Source: Fuscovulum blasticum DSM 2131 (lineage in GTDB: Bacteria > Pseudomonadota > Alphaproteobacteria > Rhodobacterales > Rhodobacteraceae). Taken from it: DNA of 64,000 nucleotides. This document shows, in pieces, positions 16,121-25,885 of this stretch. How positions within the stretch are numbered: the first letter of the stretch is position 1; every line of letters begins with the position of its first letter. The notes below the pieces were generated by a model that was not told the DNA's origin, did no database searches, and worked only from the letters and a program-made list of their open reading frames with translations. The translations under genes were made by a program, and so were the position numbers. The stretch lies in NCBI RefSeq assembly GCF_003034965.1, contig NZ_PZKE01000008.1, positions 1 to 64,000 of the forward strand, written 5' to 3'.

Positions 16121-18718
16121 ATGCCAGTCGTCGTTGTCGAATCTCCGGCCAAGGCCAAGACGATCAACAAATATCTTGGGCCCGACTTCACGGTCCTCGC
16201 CTCTTACGGACATGTCCGCGACCTGCCGGCCAAGGACGGATCGGTCGCGCCGGACGACGGTTTCGCCATGACCTGGGAGGTTGCGCCCGAAAGCCGCAAG
16301 CATGTGAAGGCCATCGCCGAGGCGCTGAAGACGGACGACACGCTGATCCTGGCCACCGACCCTGACCGTGAGGGCGAGGCGATTTCCTGGCACCTGAAAG
16401 AGGCGCTGAAATCCAGCCTCAAGAAGGGCAAGACCGTCTCTCGCGTCACCTTCAACGCCATCACCAAGGATGCGGTGACCAAGGCGATGAAGGAACCGCG
16501 CGAGGTGGATGAGGCGCTGGTCGATGCCTACCTGGCCCGCCGCGCGCTGGACTATCTGGTCGGCTTCACCCTGTCGCCGGTGCTGTGGCGCAAACTGCCC
16601 GGCGCCCGCAGCGCGGGCCGGGTGCAATCGGTCTGCCTTCGCCTCATCGTCGATCGCGAGATGGAGATCGAGGCCTTCAAGTCGCAGGAATACTGGACGG
16701 TGAAAGCCGTGTTCCGCACCCCGCGCGGGCAGGAATTCGAGGCGGGCCTTGTCACCCTGGGCGGCAAGAAATTGCAGAAATTCGACATTCCGACCGCAAC
16801 TGCGGCGGAGCTGGCGGTTCAGGCCATCAGTTCCCGAACCTTTGCGATTTCGGCGGTGGAATCCAAGCCGGCCACCCGCAACCCCTGGCCGCCCTTCATG
16901 ACCTCGACCCTGCAGCAAGAGGCCAGCCGCAAATACGGCATGGGCGCCAAGCAGTGCATGAACGCGGCACAGCGCCTGTATGAGGCGGGCTATATCACCT
17001 ACATGCGGACTGACGGCATCGACATGGCGCCCGAGGCGGTGATGGCCACCCGGGGCGAGATCGAGAAACGCTTCGGCAAGCCCTATGTTCCCGACAGCCC
17101 GCGCATGTACAAGAACAAGGCCAAGAATGCGCAGGAAGCGCATGAATGTATCCGGCCCACCGACATGGGCCTCGGGCCGGAAAAGATCCGGGTCGAGGAT
17201 GACCAGCGCCGGCTTTATGATCTGATCTGGAAGCGCACAATCGCCAGCCAGATGGCCGCCGCACGTCTGGAACGCACCGCGGTTGACGTGACCAGTCCCG
17301 ACGGTCAGGTCGGCCTGCGGGCCAACGGCCAGGTCGTGCTGTTTGACGGTTATCTCAAGGTCTATGACCAGGGCCGCGATGATGAGGGCGAGGACGAAGG
17401 CCGTCTGCCGCAGATCATGCAGGGCGAGCCCGCCGAAAAGGGTGCGGTCGCGCCGGAGCAGCATTTCACCCAGCCGCCGCCCCGCTATACCGAGGCGACG
17501 CTGGTCAAGCGGATGGAAGAGCTGGGGATCGGCCGCCCCTCGACCTATGCCTCGATCCTGACCACGATCGTTGACCGGGAATATGTCCGCAAGGACAAGA
17601 ACCGCCTGATCCCGGAAGACAAGGGCCGGCTGGTCACGGCGTTTCTGGCCAACTTCTTCCACCGCTATGTGGAATACGACTTCACCGCCGATCTTGAGAC
17701 GCAACTGGACGACGTGTCCGCCGGTGAGCGCGACTACAAGGATGTGCTGGCCCGGTTCTGGCGCGACTTTTCGGCTGCCGTGGCCGAAACCGCCGATCTG
17801 CGCATCAGCGAGGTTCTGGGCAAGATCGACGATTTCCTCAGCCCGCATCTCTATCCGCCGCGGGCTGATGGCGGCGATCCGCGCGCCTGCCCCACCTGCG
17901 GCACCGGGCGACTGCATCTGAAGACCGCGCGGTCCGGCGGCGCCTTCATCGGCTGCGGCAATTATCCGGAGTGCCGTTACACCCGTCCCCTGGCGGGCGA
18001 TTCCGAAAGCGTGGCATCAGACGGCCGGATTCTGGGGCAGGATGAAAACGGCAATGAAATCAGCCTGCGCGCGGGCCGCTTCGGGCCCTATGTCCAGCGG
18101 GGCGAGGCCACGGCAGAGCAGCCGAAGCCGGATCGCTCAAGCCTGCCCAAGGGCTGGTCGCCCGACAGCCTGACGCTGGAGCGCGCGCTGGCCCTGCTGT
18201 CGTTGCCGCGACTGGTGGGCGCCCACCCCGAGGATGGCCAGCCGGTGGAAACGGCCATTGGCCGGTTCGGTCCCTTCGTCAAACATGGTGCCACCTACGC
18301 CAACCTGCCCGATGTGGAAGAGGTGTTCACCCTGGGCATGAACCGGGCGGTGGAAGTGCTGGCCCAGAAGCGCAGCCGTGGCCCCCGCGCCGGGGCGGCG
18401 GCGGCCGGTCCGCTCAAGGTGCTGGGCGACCACCCGTCGGGCGGCGAAGTGCAGGTCATGCCGGGCCGATATGGGCCTTACGTCAAATGGGACAAGGTGA
18501 ACGCGACCCTGCCCAAGGATCTGGCGCCCGAGGCGGTGACGCTGGAGGAGGCGCTGGCGCTGATCGCGGAAAAGGCGGCCAAAGGGGGCGGCAAGCCGGC
18601 CCGCAAGACCGCCGCCAAGGCGGCCCCGAAGGCGGCGAAAAAGCCCGCCGCCAAGAAGACGGCGGTCAAGAAGCCGGCTGCGAAGAAGGCCGCCCCTAAG
18701 AAGGCGGCCGGGGCTTGA
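16121..18718 (+). CDS. topA: DNA topoisomerase I
   Basis: TopA relaxes negative supercoils through a transient 5'-phosphotyrosine link. The 865-residue protein has the Toprim opening VVVESPAKAKTINKYLG, DREGEAISWHL, the active-site tyrosine in YITYMRTDG, a four-Cys zinc ribbon (CPTCGTGRL...GCGNYPEC) and several C-terminal topoisomerase repeats (GRFGPYVQ, GRFGPFVKHG, GRYGPYVKW). It ends in a long Lys/Ala/Pro tail resembling histone H1, common in alphaproteobacterial TopA and thought to bind DNA nonspecifically. Length and domain order are normal. Confidence 0.97.
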   Translation: MPVVVVESPAKAKTINKYLGPDFTVLASYGHVRDLPAKDGSVAPDDGFAMTWEVAPESRKHVKAIAEALKTDDTLILATDPDREGEAISWHLKEALKSSLKKGKTVSRVTFNAITKDAVTKAMKEPREVDEALVDAYLARRALDYLVGFTLSPVLWRKLPGARSAGRVQSVCLRLIVDREMEIEAFKSQEYWTVKAVFRTPRGQEFEAGLVTLGGKKLQKFDIPTATAAELAVQAISSRTFAISAVESKPATRNPWPPFMTSTLQQEASRKYGMGAKQCMNAAQRLYEAGYITYMRTDGIDMAPEAVMATRGEIEKRFGKPYVPDSPRMYKNKAKNAQEAHECIRPTDMGLGPEKIRVEDDQRRLYDLIWKRTIASQMAAARLERTAVDVTSPDGQVGLRANGQVVLFDGYLKVYDQGRDDEGEDEGRLPQIMQGEPAEKGAVAPEQHFTQPPPRYTEATLVKRMEELGIGRPSTYASILTTIVDREYVRKDKNRLIPEDKGRLVTAFLANFFHRYVEYDFTADLETQLDDVSAGERDYKDVLARFWRDFSAAVAETADLRISEVLGKIDDFLSPHLYPPRADGGDPRACPTCGTGRLHLKTARSGGAFIGCGNYPECRYTRPLAGDSESVASDGRILGQDENGNEISLRAGRFGPYVQRGEATAEQPKPDRSSLPKGWSPDSLTLERALALLSLPRLVGAHPEDGQPVETAIGRFGPFVKHGATYANLPDVEEVFTLGMNRAVEVLAQKRSRGPRAGAAAAGPLKVLGDHPSGGEVQVMPGRYGPYVKWDKVNATLPKDLAPEAVTLEEALALIAEKAAKGGGKPARKTAAKAAPKAAKKPAAKKTAVKKPAAKKAAPKKAAGA

Positions 18719-18754
18719 CGCCAAGGGGCAGGGGCCACGGCCCCCGCCCTTACT

Positions 18755-19783
18755 CTAACCTTGCGGGTTCAGCAGCTTGCCCAGCACATCGGCCGCGCGG
18801 ATGCTGCCGATGCGCTGACCGTTTTCGACCACGGCCAGCGTTCCGCTGCCCTGCCGCAGCGCCTCCATCACCACCTTCACCGGGCTTTCGGCCGTAACCT
18901 CGGGGCCAGCCTCGCCATCGGGGGCGGACATCACATCGCGGGCGGTCAGCACCCCCAGCGGGTTCATATGGGCCACGAAATCGGCCACATAGTCGCTGAC
19001 CGGGTTGGCGATGATCTCGCGTGCGGTGCCGCATTGCACGATACGGCCCCCTTCCAGCAGCGCGATCCGGTTGCCGATCTTGAAGGCTTCGTCCAGATCG
19101 TGGCTGACGAAGATGATGGTGCGTTTCAGTTTGGCCTGCAGGTCCAGCAGTTCGTCCTGCAACTTTGCACGGATCAGCGGGTCCAGCGCCGAGAAGGGTT
19201 CATCCATCAGCAGGATCGGCGCTTCGGTCACGAAGGCGCGGGCCAGACCCACGCGCTGCTGCATCCCGCCCGACAGCTCGCCCACCTTGCGTTCGGCCCA
19301 TTGCGTCAGGTTCACCAGCGCAAGCTGGGCGTCCACCCGGGGCAAGCGTTCGGCCGGCGGGATGCCCGCCAGTTCCAGCCCCAGACCAACGTTTTCGCGC
19401 ACGCTGCGCCAGGGCAGCAGGCCGAATTGCTGGAACACCATGGCGATGCGCGTCGCGCGCAGCCGCCGCAGCGTTGCCGGATCGGCCTTGGTGACCGAAA
19501 CCATCCGGTCGCCGTCATTCACCCGCACCTCGCCCCGCACCACCGGGTTCAGCGCGTTCACCCCGCGCAGAAGGGTGGACTTGCCCGAACCGGACAGCCC
19601 CATCAGCACCAGGATCTCGCCCTCGGCCACGGTCAGCGAACAGTTGTGCACGCCCAGAACCTGCCCGGTGCCGGTCTGGATCTCGCCCCGGCTCTGACCC
19701 TGATCCATCAGCGGCAGCGCCAGATGGGGCGCATCGCCGAAAACGATGGAAACATTGTCGAATTCAACAGCGGTGCGCGTCAT
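18755..19783 (-). CDS. choV: Choline ABC transporter ATP-binding protein
   Basis: The 342-residue ATPase has Walker A MGLSGSGKST near residue 61-70, signature ELSGGMQQRVGLARA and Walker B ILLMDEPFSALDP, followed by a C-terminal tandem CBS-like domain (VLTARDVMSAP, GTLAVVENGQRIGSIRA), as in the ProV/OpuAA group. The adjacent permease and binding protein are choline-type, so ChoV of a ChoXWV system is the best call. CBS domains in this family sense ionic strength in some members. Its ATG overlaps the choW stop (ATGA). It converges on topA, 36 bp away. Confidence 0.92.
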   Translation of the reverse strand: MTRTAVEFDNVSIVFGDAPHLALPLMDQGQSRGEIQTGTGQVLGVHNCSLTVAEGEILVLMGLSGSGKSTLLRGVNALNPVVRGEVRVNDGDRMVSVTKADPATLRRLRATRIAMVFQQFGLLPWRSVRENVGLGLELAGIPPAERLPRVDAQLALVNLTQWAERKVGELSGGMQQRVGLARAFVTEAPILLMDEPFSALDPLIRAKLQDELLDLQAKLKRTIIFVSHDLDEAFKIGNRIALLEGGRIVQCGTAREIIANPVSDYVADFVAHMNPLGVLTARDVMSAPDGEAGPEVTAESPVKVVMEALRQGSGTLAVVENGQRIGSIRAADVLGKLLNPQG

Positions 19784-20760
19784 CTTTCGACCCTCAACAT
19801 TCGGTCCAGCAGGATGGCCAGCGCCACGATCACGGCGCCCGCCTCAAAGCCCAGATCGGGCCGCACCTGGTTCAGCGCCTTGACCACGGGCACCCCAAGA
19901 CCCGCCGCCCCGACCCAGGCCGAGATGACGACCATCGACAGCGACAGCATGATGGTCTGGTTCAAGCCCGCCATGATCTGCGGGAACGCCCAGGGAAGTT
20001 CGACCTTCCACAACAGTTGCCGCGGGGTGGCGCCAAAGGCGGTGGCCGCCTCTTTCAGCGCGATCGGGGTCGAGGCAACGCCCAGATGCGTCAGCCGGAT
20101 CGAGGCCGGGACGACGAAGATGATCGAGGCGAACAGCGCCGGCACCACACCGATGGAAAACAGGATGACGAAGGGAATCAGATAGACCGGGGCGGGCAGG
20201 GTCTGCATCAGGTCCAGCACCGGCTGCATGGCCTGAAACAGCCGGGGGCGGTGCGCAGCGGCCACCCCGACCGGCACGCCGATGGCCATGCAGATCGCGC
20301 AGACGAAGGCCGCCAGCGACAGCGTTTCCGTGGTTTCCTTCCAGTAGCCCTGGTTCAGGATGAACAGGAAGCCAAGTGCCACGATCACGCAGGGTTGCCA
20401 GCGGCGCTGGATCACGAAGGTCAGCGCCATGAACAGCGCCACCACCACCAGCGGGCTTATGCTTGCGGGCAGCGTGGGCACCACGATTCCCGCCTGGCGC
20501 AGCGCCAGCACGGCCACCAGCCCAAGCGCGCCGACATATCCCGCCAGCTTGAACCGGCGCAGGATCGACAGGGCCAGCACCGCCACCACCACCGCCAGCA
20601 GGTCAAGCGGCGGCGCTTGCAGAATGTTGGTCAGCCCTTCCACGGCGCCCTTGGTGGCATCGCCGAAGGCCTTGAAGGTGGGCTTGAAATTCAGTTTCAG
20701 CCAGTCGAACAGGGCTTTGGCCCATGGCCCGATGGGGATCTGCCAGGCGGTAAAGTCCAT
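19780..20760 (-). CDS. choW: Choline ABC transporter permease
   Basis: This 326-residue ProW-type permease has about eight membrane segments and the coupling motif near EAATAFGATPRQLLWKVELP, which contacts the ATPase. The N-terminus (MDFTAWQIPIGPWAKALFDW) is an amphipathic lead typical of ChoW/ProW. The start at 20760 was chosen for that lead and for GGA upstream; further upstream in-frame codons run into the choX 3' region. Middle gene of choX-choW-choV. Confidence 0.92.
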   Translation of the reverse strand: MDFTAWQIPIGPWAKALFDWLKLNFKPTFKAFGDATKGAVEGLTNILQAPPLDLLAVVVAVLALSILRRFKLAGYVGALGLVAVLALRQAGIVVPTLPASISPLVVVALFMALTFVIQRRWQPCVIVALGFLFILNQGYWKETTETLSLAAFVCAICMAIGVPVGVAAAHRPRLFQAMQPVLDLMQTLPAPVYLIPFVILFSIGVVPALFASIIFVVPASIRLTHLGVASTPIALKEAATAFGATPRQLLWKVELPWAFPQIMAGLNQTIMLSLSMVVISAWVGAAGLGVPVVKALNQVRPDLGFEAGAVIVALAILLDRMLRVER

Positions 20761-20824
20761 CCGGTCCTCACGCAAGGGAAAGAGGCCCCGATGCGGTGTG
20801 CATCGGGGCCGGATACCAGGGCGA

Positions 20825-21754
20825 TTACTGCAGCGCCGCCGCGACGGCGGCCTTGGCGTCTCCACCATCCTTGGTGGTCACGCCGTCCAGCCACGGTTCC
20901 CAGACGGCGGGGTTCGCCGCCAGCCAGGCCTTCGCCGCATCGCGCGGGTCTTTCCCATCATTCAGGATCGCGCCCATGATCTCGTTCTCCATGGGCAGCG
21001 AGAAGACAAGGTTTTGCAGGAGTTTGCCGGTGTTCGGGCATTCCTTCACATAGCCGGCGCGGGTGTTCGTGGCCACGATGGCGCCGCCGAAGTTGGGGCC
21101 GAAGTAATCATCCCCGCCGGTCAGGTAGGTCATCTTGAAGTTGGCGTTCATCGGGTGGGGTTCCCAGCCGAGGAAGACGATGGGCTTGCTCTCGCCATCC
21201 TTGTTCGCCACTTCGGCCAGCATCCCCTGTTCGCTGCTTTCCACCACCTCGAACCCGTCCAGTCCGAAGGGGCCTTTCGCGATCATGTCGCTGATCAGGC
21301 GGTTGCCGTCATTGCCCGGCTCGATGCCGTAGATCTTGCCTTCCAGCGCATCCTTGTGCGCTGCGATGTCCTTGAAATCCTTGATGCCAAGCGTCGCGCC
21401 GGCCTCGTTGGTTGCCAGCGTGTACTTGGCGCCTTCCAGGTTGGTGCGCACGGTGTCCACGGTGCCCGCGTCGCGGTAGGGGGCAATGTCGGCCTCCATC
21501 GTGGGCATCCAGTTGCCCAGGAACACATCGACATCGCCTTCGGCCAGCCCGGTATAGGTGACCGGAACAGCCAGAACCTTGATTTCGGTTTCATAGCCAA
21601 GCGCGTCCAGCACCAGGGTGGTGGCGGCCGTGGTGGCGGTGATGTCGGTCCAGCCGACATCCGAGAACACGATCTTGTCGCAGCCTTCCGCAAAGGCAGA
21701 GCCTGCCAATGCAAAGGTCACTGCGCTGGTCAGAAGGGCAGAACGGATGGTCAT
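20825..21754 (-). CDS. choX: Choline-binding periplasmic protein
   Basis: ChoX captures choline (and possibly acetylcholine) in the periplasm. The 309-residue protein starts with a signal peptide (MTIRSALLTSAVTFALAGSA, cleaved after AFA) and has the OpuAC fold motifs DVGWTDITATTAATTLVL, FLGNWMPTMEADI, YGIEPGNDGNRLISDMI and FLGWEPHPMN. Trp residues in W-T/D and GWEPH contexts are those that form the aromatic cage for quaternary ammonium in the family. AGGGAG precedes the ATG at 21754. Transcribed divergently from betI over a BetI-like palindrome. Confidence 0.94.
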   Translation of the reverse strand: MTIRSALLTSAVTFALAGSAFAEGCDKIVFSDVGWTDITATTAATTLVLDALGYETEIKVLAVPVTYTGLAEGDVDVFLGNWMPTMEADIAPYRDAGTVDTVRTNLEGAKYTLATNEAGATLGIKDFKDIAAHKDALEGKIYGIEPGNDGNRLISDMIAKGPFGLDGFEVVESSEQGMLAEVANKDGESKPIVFLGWEPHPMNANFKMTYLTGGDDYFGPNFGGAIVATNTRAGYVKECPNTGKLLQNLVFSLPMENEIMGAILNDGKDPRDAAKAWLAANPAVWEPWLDGVTTKDGGDAKAAVAAALQ

Positions 21755-21777
21755 GTGGGCTCCCTGGGTTATTGTTG

Positions 21778-21791
21778 ATTGACGAGTCAAT
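21778..21791. promoter_or_regulatory. Candidate BetI operator between choX and betI
   Basis: ATTGAC-GA-GTCAAT is a perfect inverted repeat in the 85-bp divergent promoter region, inside the wider TTGATTGACGAGTCAATAAA. It resembles the BetI boxes described ahead of bet genes in other proteobacteria (recalled, not checked). Confidence 0.7.
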
Positions 21792-21839
21792 AAACTTCAT
21801 GCTTCGTCCGCCTGACAACAAAAATCTTGAGCGGACGAT

Positions 21840-22421
21840 ATGCCGAAGCTTGGAATGGAGCCTATCCGCAAGGCCGCGCTGGTAAAAGCGACGATTGTCG
21901 AAATCGGCCGGACGGGGTCGCTGGATGTGACGGTCAGCCAGATCGCCAAGCGGGCGGGCATGTCCCCGGCCCTGGCGCACCATTACTTCGGTTCCAAGGA
22001 AGACATGTTCCTGGCCGCCATGCGCCATATCCTTACCCTTTACGGGGCCGAGGTGCGCGGCGCCCTGGCCGCGGCGGAAACGCCCGAAGGGCGGCTGCGG
22101 GCGATTCTGCGCGCCTCGTTCAGCCCCGGCAACTTCCGGCGCGAGGCGGTGGGGGCCTGGCTGAACTTCTGGGTGCTGGCCCAGACCGTGCCGCAGGCGC
22201 GCCGCCTGCTGGCCATCTATCAGGGGCGGTTGCAGTCGAACCTGATCACGGCCTTGCGCCCGCTGGCCGGGGCACGGGCGCCCGGTATCGCGCAGGGGCT
22301 GGGGGCGCTGATCGACGGGCTGTACCTGCGCGAAGTCTTGAAATCCGGCGCCCCCGACGGGGCGGCGGCGGTGGCCACGGCGCTGGCCTTTCTTGAGGCA
22401 GAACTGAGGAAACCCGAATGA
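21840..22421 (+). CDS. betI: TetR-family repressor BetI
   Basis: BetI represses the choline genes and is relieved by choline. The 193-residue protein has the TetR DNA-binding helix-turn-helix ([35 protein letters not shown]) and a BetI-type ligand domain ([23 protein letters not shown]). It heads betI-betB-betA and overlaps betB by 4 nt (ATGA). The start [15 protein letters not shown] matches the family. Confidence 0.94.
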   Translation: MPKLGMEPIRKAALVKATIVEIGRTGSLDVTVSQIAKRAGMSPALAHHYFGSKEDMFLAAMRHILTLYGAEVRGALAAAETPEGRLRAILRASFSPGNFRREAVGAWLNFWVLAQTVPQARRLLAIYQGRLQSNLITALRPLAGARAPGIAQGLGALIDGLYLREVLKSGAPDGAAAVATALAFLEAELRKPE

Positions 22422-23872
22422 TCGCACAACCCAAGGCCAGCCATTTCGTGGACGGCGCCTATGTCGAGGATACCGCCGGCGCGGCGATTGACGTGCTGTA
22501 TCCCGCCACTGGCGCGGTGATCGCGCGCCTGCATGAGGCGACGCCCGCCGTGATCGAGGCCGCGCTGGCCAGTGCCGCGCGGGCGCAGGCTGCCTGGGCC
22601 GCGACCCGGCCGGTCGAACGTGCCCGCATCCTGCGCCGCGCCGCCGACCTGATCCGCGAAAGGGGCGAGGAGCTGGCCCGTCTGGAAACGCTGGACACCG
22701 GCAAGCCCATTCAGGAAACGCGGGTGGCTGACTGGCCAAGCGGGGCCGATGCGCTGGAGTATTTCGCGGGTCTGGCCCCCACTGTTACCGGCGAAACCAT
22801 CCCGCTGGGGCGCGATTTCGTCTACACGCTGCGTGAACCGCTAGGCGTCTGTGTCGGCATCGGGGCCTGGAACTACCCCAGCCAGATCGCCTGCTGGAAA
22901 TCGGCACCGGCGCTGGCGCTTGGCAATGCCATGGTGTTCAAACCCAGCGAGGTGACGCCCCTTGGCGCGCTGAAACTGGCCGAGATATTCATCGACGCCG
23001 GTCTGCCGCCGGGCCTGTTCAACGTGGTGCAGGGCCGGGGTGCCGTGGGCGGGGCGCTGGTCACCGATGCCCGGGTCGCCAAGGTGTCGCTGACCGGATC
23101 GGTGCCGACCGGGCAAAAGGTCTATGCCGCCGCGGCGGCAGGGGTGCGCCATGTCACCATGGAACTGGGCGGCAAGTCGCCGCTGATCGTGTTTGACGAT
23201 GCCAGTCTGGAAGATGCCGTCGGCGCGGCGATGCTGGCGAATTTCTATTCCGCCGGTCAGGTGTGCAGCAACGGCACGCGGGTTTTCGTGCAGAAGGGCC
23301 TGAAGGACCGGTTCCTGGCCCGCCTGAAGGACCGCGCCGAAACCATCCTTCTGGGCGACCCGCAGGACGACGCCACCCAGATGGGCCCGCTGGTCAGCGC
23401 CGTCCAACTGGACAAGGTGATGGGCTATATCGACCGCGCCCGCGCCGAAGGCGCCCGGCTGGTGACGGGCGGGGGCAGGGGGGCCGGCAACACCGGCTGG
23501 TTCGTGCAGCCCACCGTCTTTGCCGATGTCACCGACACGATGGAAATCGCCCGCGAGGAAGTGTTCGGCCCCGTCATGGCCGTTCTTGACTTCGACACCG
23601 AGGATGAGGTGATCGCCCGCGCCAATGCCACCGAATTCGGTCTGGCCGCCGGGGTTTTCACCGCCGACCTGACCCGCGCGCATCGGGTGATCGGCCAGTT
23701 GCAGGCCGGCACCTGCTGGATCAACGCCTATAACCTGACCCCGGTGGAATCGCCCTTCGGCGGCTCCAAGCAATCGGGTGTCGGGCGCGAGAACGGCCAT
23801 GCCGCCGTGGAACATTATACCCAGGTGAAAAGCGTCTATGTCGGGCTTGGCCCGGTGGACGCGCCTTACTGA
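22418..23872 (+). CDS. betB: Betaine aldehyde dehydrogenase
   Basis: BetB oxidises betaine aldehyde to glycine betaine with NAD(P). The 484-residue aldehyde dehydrogenase has [49 protein letters not shown], catalytic Glu in MELGGKSP and catalytic Cys in [30 protein letters not shown] near the C-terminus is the family's coenzyme/oligomer motif. Translation is probably coupled to betI. A betC choline sulfatase gene, present in some rhizobial bet operons, is absent. Confidence 0.95.
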   Translation: MIAQPKASHFVDGAYVEDTAGAAIDVLYPATGAVIARLHEATPAVIEAALASAARAQAAWAATRPVERARILRRAADLIRERGEELARLETLDTGKPIQETRVADWPSGADALEYFAGLAPTVTGETIPLGRDFVYTLREPLGVCVGIGAWNYPSQIACWKSAPALALGNAMVFKPSEVTPLGALKLAEIFIDAGLPPGLFNVVQGRGAVGGALVTDARVAKVSLTGSVPTGQKVYAAAAAGVRHVTMELGGKSPLIVFDDASLEDAVGAAMLANFYSAGQVCSNGTRVFVQKGLKDRFLARLKDRAETILLGDPQDDATQMGPLVSAVQLDKVMGYIDRARAEGARLVTGGGRGAGNTGWFVQPTVFADVTDTMEIAREEVFGPVMAVLDFDTEDEVIARANATEFGLAAGVFTADLTRAHRVIGQLQAGTCWINAYNLTPVESPFGGSKQSGVGRENGHAAVEHYTQVKSVYVGLGPVDAPY

Positions 23873-23925
23873 GAAAGCCCCGCCAAAGGGGCACGGCAAC
23901 CAACAGGACAAGGGCCGAACACGGG

Positions 23926-25575
23926 ATGTATGCGGACTATGTGATCGTCGGGGCAGGATCGGCCGGTTGTGCCATGGCCTATCGTCTGGCCGAGGCCGGG
24001 CGGCGCGTGGTGGTGATCGAATTCGGCGGCAGCGATGCCGGCCCGTTCATCCAGATGCCGGGCGCACTCAGCTATCCGATGAACATGCCGCGCTATGACT
24101 GGGGCTTCCAGTCCGAGCCCGAGCCGCATCTGGGCGGCCGCCGTCTGGCCACGCCGCGCGGCAAGGTGATCGGCGGATCGTCCTCGGTGAACGGCATGGT
24201 CTATGTGCGCGGCCACGCGCGCGACTATGACACCTGGGCCGAGATGGGGGCGGATGGCTGGTCCTATGCCGATGTGCTGCCCTATTTCAAGCGGATGGAA
24301 CATTCGCACGGCGGGTCCGGCCCCGAATACCGCGGCACCCGCGGGCCGCTGCACATCACCCGTGGTCCGCGCCACATTCCGCTGTTTGACGCCTTCATCG
24401 AAGCGGGCAAGCAGGCCGGCTATCCGGTGACGGAAGATTACAACGGTCGCCAGCAGGAAGGTTTCGGCCCGATGGAGGCGACGATCTGGCGCGGGCGGCG
24501 TTGGTCGGCCGCCAATGCCTATCTTCGGCCGGCCATGGCGGGGGGCAATGTCCACCTGATCCGGGGGCTGGCCCGCCGCGTGGTGTTTGAAGGCACCCGC
24601 GCCGTGGGGGTTGAGGTGGATGCGCAGAACGGCCGTCAGGTGGTGCGCGCCAACCGCGAGGTGATCCTGGCCGCGTCCTCGATCAACACGCCCAAGCTGC
24701 TGATGCTGTCGGGCATCGGGGCGGCCGACCATCTGCGCGAACACGGGATCGAGGTGCTGGCCGACCGGCCGGGTGTGGGCGCGAACCTGCAGGACCACCT
24801 TGAAATCTACATGCAGTTCGCCTCGTCCAAGCCGGTGACGCTGTTCAAGTACTGGAATATCTGGGGCAAGATGTGGGTAGGGGCGCAATGGCTGTTCCTG
24901 CGCCGCGGGGTCGGCACCTCGAACCAGTTCGAGGCCTGCGGCTTCATCCGGTCCAAGGCAGGGGTCGAATATCCCGACATCCAGTATCACTTCCTGCCGC
25001 TGGCCGTGCGGTATGACGGGCGGTCTGCGGCGGGCGGGCATGGGTTCCAGGCGCATGTCGGGCCGATGCGGTCAAAGTCACGCGGTTCGGTCACGCTGCG
25101 TTCGGCCGATCCGGCCGAGGCCCCGGTGATCCGTTTCAACTACATGTCCACCCCCGAGGACTGGGAGGATTTCCGCGCCTGCGTTCGTCTGACGCGCGAG
25201 ATCTTTGGCCAGCCGGCGATGGATGGCTTCGTCAAGGGCGAAATCCAGCCCGGCCCCGCCGTGCAAAGCGATGCCGAGATTGACGCCTTCCTGCGCGAGC
25301 ATGTCGAAAGCGCCTATCACCCCTGCGGCACCGCCCGGATGGGGCGCGCCGATGATGCGATGGCGGTGGTTGATCCGCAATGTCGGGTGATCGGCGTCGA
25401 AGGGCTGCGCGTGGCCGACAGTTCGATCTTCCCGCAGGTGACGAACGGCAACCTCAACGCGCCGTCGATCATGGTGGGCGAAAAGGCGGCGGACCATGTG
25501 CTGGACCGTGCGCCGCTGCCGGCCTCGAACCTGGAGCCCTGGATCAACCCGGCCTGGCGCACCTCTCAGCGGTGA
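23926..25575 (+). CDS. betA: Choline dehydrogenase
   Basis: BetA is a membrane-associated FAD enzyme of the GMC oxidoreductase family that converts choline to betaine aldehyde. The 549-residue protein has the FAD-binding [19 protein letters not shown], the GMC signatures [19 protein letters not shown] and [20 protein letters not shown], and the catalytic His region [10 protein letters not shown] and [17 protein letters not shown]. Normal length. Third gene of the operon, 53 bp after betB. Confidence 0.95.
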   Translation: MYADYVIVGAGSAGCAMAYRLAEAGRRVVVIEFGGSDAGPFIQMPGALSYPMNMPRYDWGFQSEPEPHLGGRRLATPRGKVIGGSSSVNGMVYVRGHARDYDTWAEMGADGWSYADVLPYFKRMEHSHGGSGPEYRGTRGPLHITRGPRHIPLFDAFIEAGKQAGYPVTEDYNGRQQEGFGPMEATIWRGRRWSAANAYLRPAMAGGNVHLIRGLARRVVFEGTRAVGVEVDAQNGRQVVRANREVILAASSINTPKLLMLSGIGAADHLREHGIEVLADRPGVGANLQDHLEIYMQFASSKPVTLFKYWNIWGKMWVGAQWLFLRRGVGTSNQFEACGFIRSKAGVEYPDIQYHFLPLAVRYDGRSAAGGHGFQAHVGPMRSKSRGSVTLRSADPAEAPVIRFNYMSTPEDWEDFRACVRLTREIFGQPAMDGFVKGEIQPGPAVQSDAEIDAFLREHVESAYHPCGTARMGRADDAMAVVDPQCRVIGVEGLRVADSSIFPQVTNGNLNAPSIMVGEKAADHVLDRAPLPASNLEPWINPAWRTSQR

Positions 25576-25608
25576 TTTGACCAAGGTCATAGTGACATGC
25601 CTTGCCCC

Positions 25609-25627
25609 GCCTTATGATTGATAAGGC
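25609..25627. promoter_or_regulatory. Small inverted repeat upstream of DUF465 gene
   Basis: GCCTTAT-GATTG-ATAAGGC, 19-37 bp before the start at 25646. It could be an operator or the start of a leader hairpin; no T-run follows, so a terminator for betA is less likely. Confidence 0.4.
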
Positions 25628-25645
25628 AGACAAAAGGAGAAGACG

Positions 25646-25885
25646 ATGTCGCATACGCCCCACGACCTGGCCGAGGAATTCCCGGCAGAAGCGGCCCGGA
25701 TTGCGGAACTGAAGGAAAGCGACGCGCATTTCTCGAAGCTGGTTGAGGAATACAATCAGGTGAACCAGGCGGTGTATCGGGCGGAAAACCGCATCGACAC
25801 GGTTTCCGAAGAGCATGAGGAAGCCTTGCGCCGTCAGCGCGCCCGCCTGAAAGACAGCCTCTGGGCCATCATCCGCAAGGCCTGA
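25646..25885 (+). CDS. DUF465 / YdcH-family small helical protein
   Basis: The 79-residue, highly charged protein (MSHTPHDLAEEFPAEAARI, then long Glu/Arg-rich helices with RAENRIDTVSEEHEEAL) matches the YdcH/DUF465 family: short antiparallel coiled coils of unknown function, common in proteobacteria. AAAGGAGAAG precedes the ATG. Its stop codon abuts the stop codon of the convergent pccR gene with no gap. Confidence 0.85.
   Translation: MSHTPHDLAEEFPAEAARIAELKESDAHFSKLVEEYNQVNQAVYRAENRIDTVSEEHEEALRRQRARLKDSLWAIIRKA

Noticed and set aside
15635-17917. Minus-strand 760-codon open frame
   Set aside because: It lies opposite topA and dprA, shows no recognisable domain and has the composition of an antisense shadow in a GC-rich genome.
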